Below are positions 6,791 to 7,902 of a stretch of 7,902 bases of DNA, piece after piece. Position 1 is the stretch's first letter; each line of letters starts with the position of its first letter. The position numbers and the translations under genes were made by a program. The stretch comes from Candidatus Diapherotrites archaeon CG08_land_8_20_14_0_20_34_12 (GTDB lineage Archaea > Iainarchaeota > Iainarchaeia > Iainarchaeales > 0-14-0-20-34-12): contig PEXL01000047.1 in assembly GCA_002779065.1 (NCBI GenBank), forward strand, positions 1-7,902, in the 5' to 3' direction. The notes under the pieces were generated by a model. The model searched no databases and had not been told where the DNA came from. It was given only the letters and a program-made list of their open reading frames with translations.

Positions 6791-7345
6791 TTATTTCAAC
6801 ACGCTTTTCAGCAAATCAGATTTTGTAACAATCCCAATTATTTTTCCGGATTTTGAAATTAATACTGCTTGATTATGATCAAGCAAATCTGACAATAATT
6901 TTATTGGTGTTTCCTCGCTTACTGATGGCAGGGCATCATCCATTAATTCCTCTACCTTTGTTTTTGAATTCAATTTTATATTTTTATTAAATGCATCAAT
7001 AATGTCCTTTTCAGACAACACCCCAACATTCTTTCCATCATTTAGCACGGGCAATTGTGAAATGCCATTTTCTTTCATCAGGGAAATTGCTTTTTTTACA
7101 CTATCCCCCTGATTAATCATTTTAATTTTTGTTTTCATCACATCCTTTGCCTTCAATGATTTCTGGTTTGTGAAATTGTCCAAAGCCAAAAATATCTGTT
7201 TCGCATTTTCATAGCTTGGAACAATTTTTTCAGCCTCGATTTTTGCAATCATGGATTGTGAAACATTGCTTTCCTTGGCAAGCTCTTTTTGAGTTAACCC
7301 CAACCTTTCCCGCATTCTTTTTATTTCATTTAGTTCTGGCAACAT
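6791..7345 (-). CDS. XRE-family helix-turn-helix regulator with C-terminal CBS pair
   Basis: The 184-residue product has an N-terminal Cro/C1-type DNA-binding domain (about 4-56; LGLTQKELA then the recognition helix NVSQSMIAKIE). Two CBS domains follow, at about 66-119 and 131-184; each has the hydrophobic-rich GVLSEKDI or GIVTKSDL ending typical of CBS motifs. This architecture is common in archaea (COG3620-like). CBS pairs usually bind adenosyl ligands such as AMP, ATP or S-adenosylmethionine and would tune DNA binding. ATG at 7345 is chosen because GGTGA lies five bases upstream; a TTG at 7357 or GTG at 7354 would add four or three residues. It is divergent from metK, with a palindrome over its own promoter, so autoregulation and control of metK are possible but inferred. 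It also lies just upstream of the surface-protein operon on the same strand. Confidence 0.9.
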   Translation of the reverse strand: MLPELNEIKRMRERLGLTQKELAKESNVSQSMIAKIEAEKIVPSYENAKQIFLALDNFTNQKSLKAKDVMKTKIKMINQGDSVKKAISLMKENGISQLPVLNDGKNVGVLSEKDIIDAFNKNIKLNSKTKVEELMDDALPSVSEETPIKLLSDLLDHNQAVLISKSGKIIGIVTKSDLLKSVLK

Positions 7346-7350
7346 ATCTT

Positions 7351-7355
7351 TCACC
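7351..7355 (-). promoter_or_regulatory. Ribosome binding site, GGTGA
   Basis: GGTGA on the minus strand matches part of the archaeal anti-Shine-Dalgarno complement (GGAGGTGAT) and lies five bases before the ATG at 7345. It overlaps the alternative GTG and TTG starts, which argues against their use. Confidence 0.55.
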
Positions 7356-7381
7356 AATAAATTTCAAATATCTGAAAATCC

Positions 7382-7401
7382 AATATTCCAATAGGAATAT
7401 T
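7382..7401. promoter_or_regulatory. Perfect palindrome, likely operator of the XRE-CBS regulator
   Basis: AATATTCC (7382-7389), four bases, then GGAATATT (7394-7401). Two 8-bp arms give a 20-bp site, the size expected for an XRE-family dimer. It overlaps the best TATA-like stretch for the regulator (minus strand, 7395-7404) and the bases just downstream of it, where bound protein would block initiation. A weaker inverted repeat, TTTCA-6-TGAAA, follows at 7362-7377. Autorepression is inferred from position. Confidence 0.55.
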
Positions 7402-7404
7402 TTA
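7395..7404 (-). promoter_or_regulatory. Candidate TATA box of the regulator gene
   Basis: The minus strand reads ATAAAATATT about 50-60 bases before the ATG at 7345. A start site about 25 bp downstream would leave a leader of about 30 nt that contains the GGTGA site. It is the only well-placed AT box for this gene. Confidence 0.4.
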
Positions 7405-7436
7405 TGCAACATATTAATTTATTTTTGTACTCTAAA

Positions 7437-7473
7437 CCTTTTAAACACTTGTATTGTTTTCTTTTTATTAAAA
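7437..7473 (+). promoter_or_regulatory. Candidate promoter boxes for metK
   Basis: CCTTTTAAAC (7437-7446) and TTTTTATTAAAA (7462-7473) on the plus strand are TATA-like. The first would give a leader of about 100 nt. The second would start transcription close to 7492, right before the first of two hairpins. The choice cannot be made from sequence because the whole stretch is AT-rich. Confidence 0.3.
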
Positions 7474-7494
7474 TTCATAAAAGAATCATTTCAG

Positions 7495-7514
7495 GTAAAA
7501 TCTGTTGATTTTAC
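7495..7514 (+). promoter_or_regulatory. First of two tandem hairpins in the metK leader
   Basis: GTAAAATC (7495-7502), loop TGTT, then GATTTTAC (7507-7514): a perfect 8-bp stem with a four-base loop. Its stem is a shorter version of the next hairpin's stem. An alternative fold of the same stretch pairs CTGTTG (7502-7507) with CAACAG (7514-7519). It could act as an operator half-array or as RNA structure. Confidence 0.55.
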
Positions 7515-7517
7515 AAC

Positions 7518-7543
7518 AGTAAAAAATCTTTAGATTTTTTACT
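7518..7543 (+). promoter_or_regulatory. Second tandem hairpin with T-run, attenuator-like, before metK
   Basis: AGTAAAAAATC (7518-7528), loop TTTA, then GATTTTTTACT (7533-7543): a perfect 11-bp stem followed by TTTTCTT and, 11 bases on, the metK ribosome binding site. Stem plus T-run looks like an intrinsic terminator, but no plus-strand gene ends here, so if functional it would attenuate metK itself. An operator role is an equal alternative. Confidence 0.5.
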
Positions 7544-7554
7544 TTTTCTTAAAT

Positions 7555-7559
7555 GGGGG
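7555..7559 (+). promoter_or_regulatory. Ribosome binding site, GGGGG
   Basis: Five G seven bases before the ATG at 7567. It fixes the metK start and matches the G-run style of the two surface-protein genes in this window. Confidence 0.6.
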
Positions 7560-7566
7560 TATTATA

Positions 7567-7902
7567 ATGAGAAGTGGAAAATTCATTTTCACATCAGAAG
7601 CAATGACAGAAGGCCATCCTGATAAGGTCTGCGACCAAATCAGTGATTCTGTCCTGGATGAAATAATAAAACAGGATCCCCCAGCAAGGGTTGCATGCGA
7701 GACACTGGCTGGAATGGGATTCATCATTGTAACTGGTGAAATAACAACTACTGCTTATGTAAACGTTGACAGATGCGTAAGAAATGTTTTGGCAGAAGTA
7801 GGGTATGACAAGCCGGAATATGGTCTTGATTACCACACTGTTGGAGTTTTAGTTGCAATCCATGAACAAAGCCCGGATATTGCGCAGGGAGTAAATACAA
7901 AG
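7567..7902 (+). CDS. metK: S-adenosylmethionine synthetase, bacterial/eukaryotic type (partial, 3' end outside window)
   Basis: The first 112 residues are in the window; the full family length is about 380-400. The enzyme makes S-adenosylmethionine from methionine and ATP in the cytosol. The start MRSGKFIFTSEAMTEGHPDK matches the bacterial MetK N-terminus, with the EGHPDK motif carrying the catalytic histidine (H17 here) and lysine. It continues with VCDQISDSVLD, ACETL (Glu45), TGEI (Glu58) and the active-site loop residues QSPDIAQGV near 101-109, all characteristic of the canonical family. This is not the divergent archaeal MAT family, which lacks these motif strings. The start is ATG with GGGGG seven bases upstream. 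It is divergent from the XRE-CBS regulator across 221 bp that contain one palindrome and two tandem hairpins. Acquisition from bacteria is inferred. Confidence 0.95.
   Translation, partial: MRSGKFIFTSEAMTEGHPDKVCDQISDSVLDEIIKQDPPARVACETLAGMGFIIVTGEITTTAYVNVDRCVRNVLAEVGYDKPEYGLDYHTVGVLVAIHEQSPDIAQGVNTK

Noticed and set aside
7492..7560. A known S-adenosylmethionine riboswitch class before metK
   Set aside because: The leader has simple AT-rich hairpins and lacks the conserved multi-helix junction and purine-rich core of the SAM-I family; no other SAM class could be recognised. Any switch here would be of a different kind.
7539..7836. Minus-strand frames over the start of metK
   Set aside because: They overlap canonical MetK motifs on the plus strand and have no recognisable content.
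1..7902. CRISPR array, tRNA, rRNA, insertion sequence or integration site
   Set aside because: No regularly spaced direct repeats, no tRNA-like cloverleaf or rRNA stretch, no transposase or integrase, and no terminal inverted repeats with flanking duplications were seen.

Overview
The window looks like part of an AT-rich archaeal genome, most likely a small-genome (DPANN-like) lineage, although the taxon cannot be fixed from the sequence alone. The archaeal signs are BRE/TATA-like boxes about 45-55 bp upstream of starts, T-run terminators without a strong hairpin, a FlaI/GspE-type secretion ATPase, an XRE-CBS regulator of archaeal type, and tail-anchored surface proteins made of NEW3/Ig-like modules. 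It holds six genes: five on the minus strand and one on the plus strand at the right edge.

Layout, right to left on the minus strand. A 184-residue XRE helix-turn-helix/CBS-pair regulator (6791-7345) is followed by a promoter-bearing gap (6652-6790). Next comes a tight three-gene operon (6651 down to 1488) of secreted, C-terminally membrane-anchored proteins of 189, 942 and 585 residues. All three have a signal peptide, one or more Ig-fold modules and a single C-terminal membrane helix with a short basic cytoplasmic tail. The middle one also carries two fibronectin type III modules. After a T-rich terminator and a hairpin-bearing gap comes the 5' part of a gene running off the left edge (1329 to beyond 1). 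It encodes a type II/IV secretion ATPase preceded by a cysteine-rich polyferredoxin domain with four [4Fe-4S]-type cysteine sets. On the plus strand, divergent from the regulator, lies the 5' part of metK (7567 to beyond 7902), S-adenosylmethionine synthetase of the bacterial/eukaryotic type.

The most unusual item is the polyferredoxin-secretion ATPase fusion. It is one unbroken reading frame from a TTG start and suggests a redox- or iron-linked pilus or secretion motor, placed next to an operon of surface adhesin-like proteins. The second is the 221-bp regulator/metK divergent region. It contains a perfect palindrome over the regulator's promoter and two tandem hairpins with related stems just before the metK ribosome binding site. 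Because CBS pairs can bind adenosyl compounds including S-adenosylmethionine, a feedback circuit is a reasonable but unproven idea.
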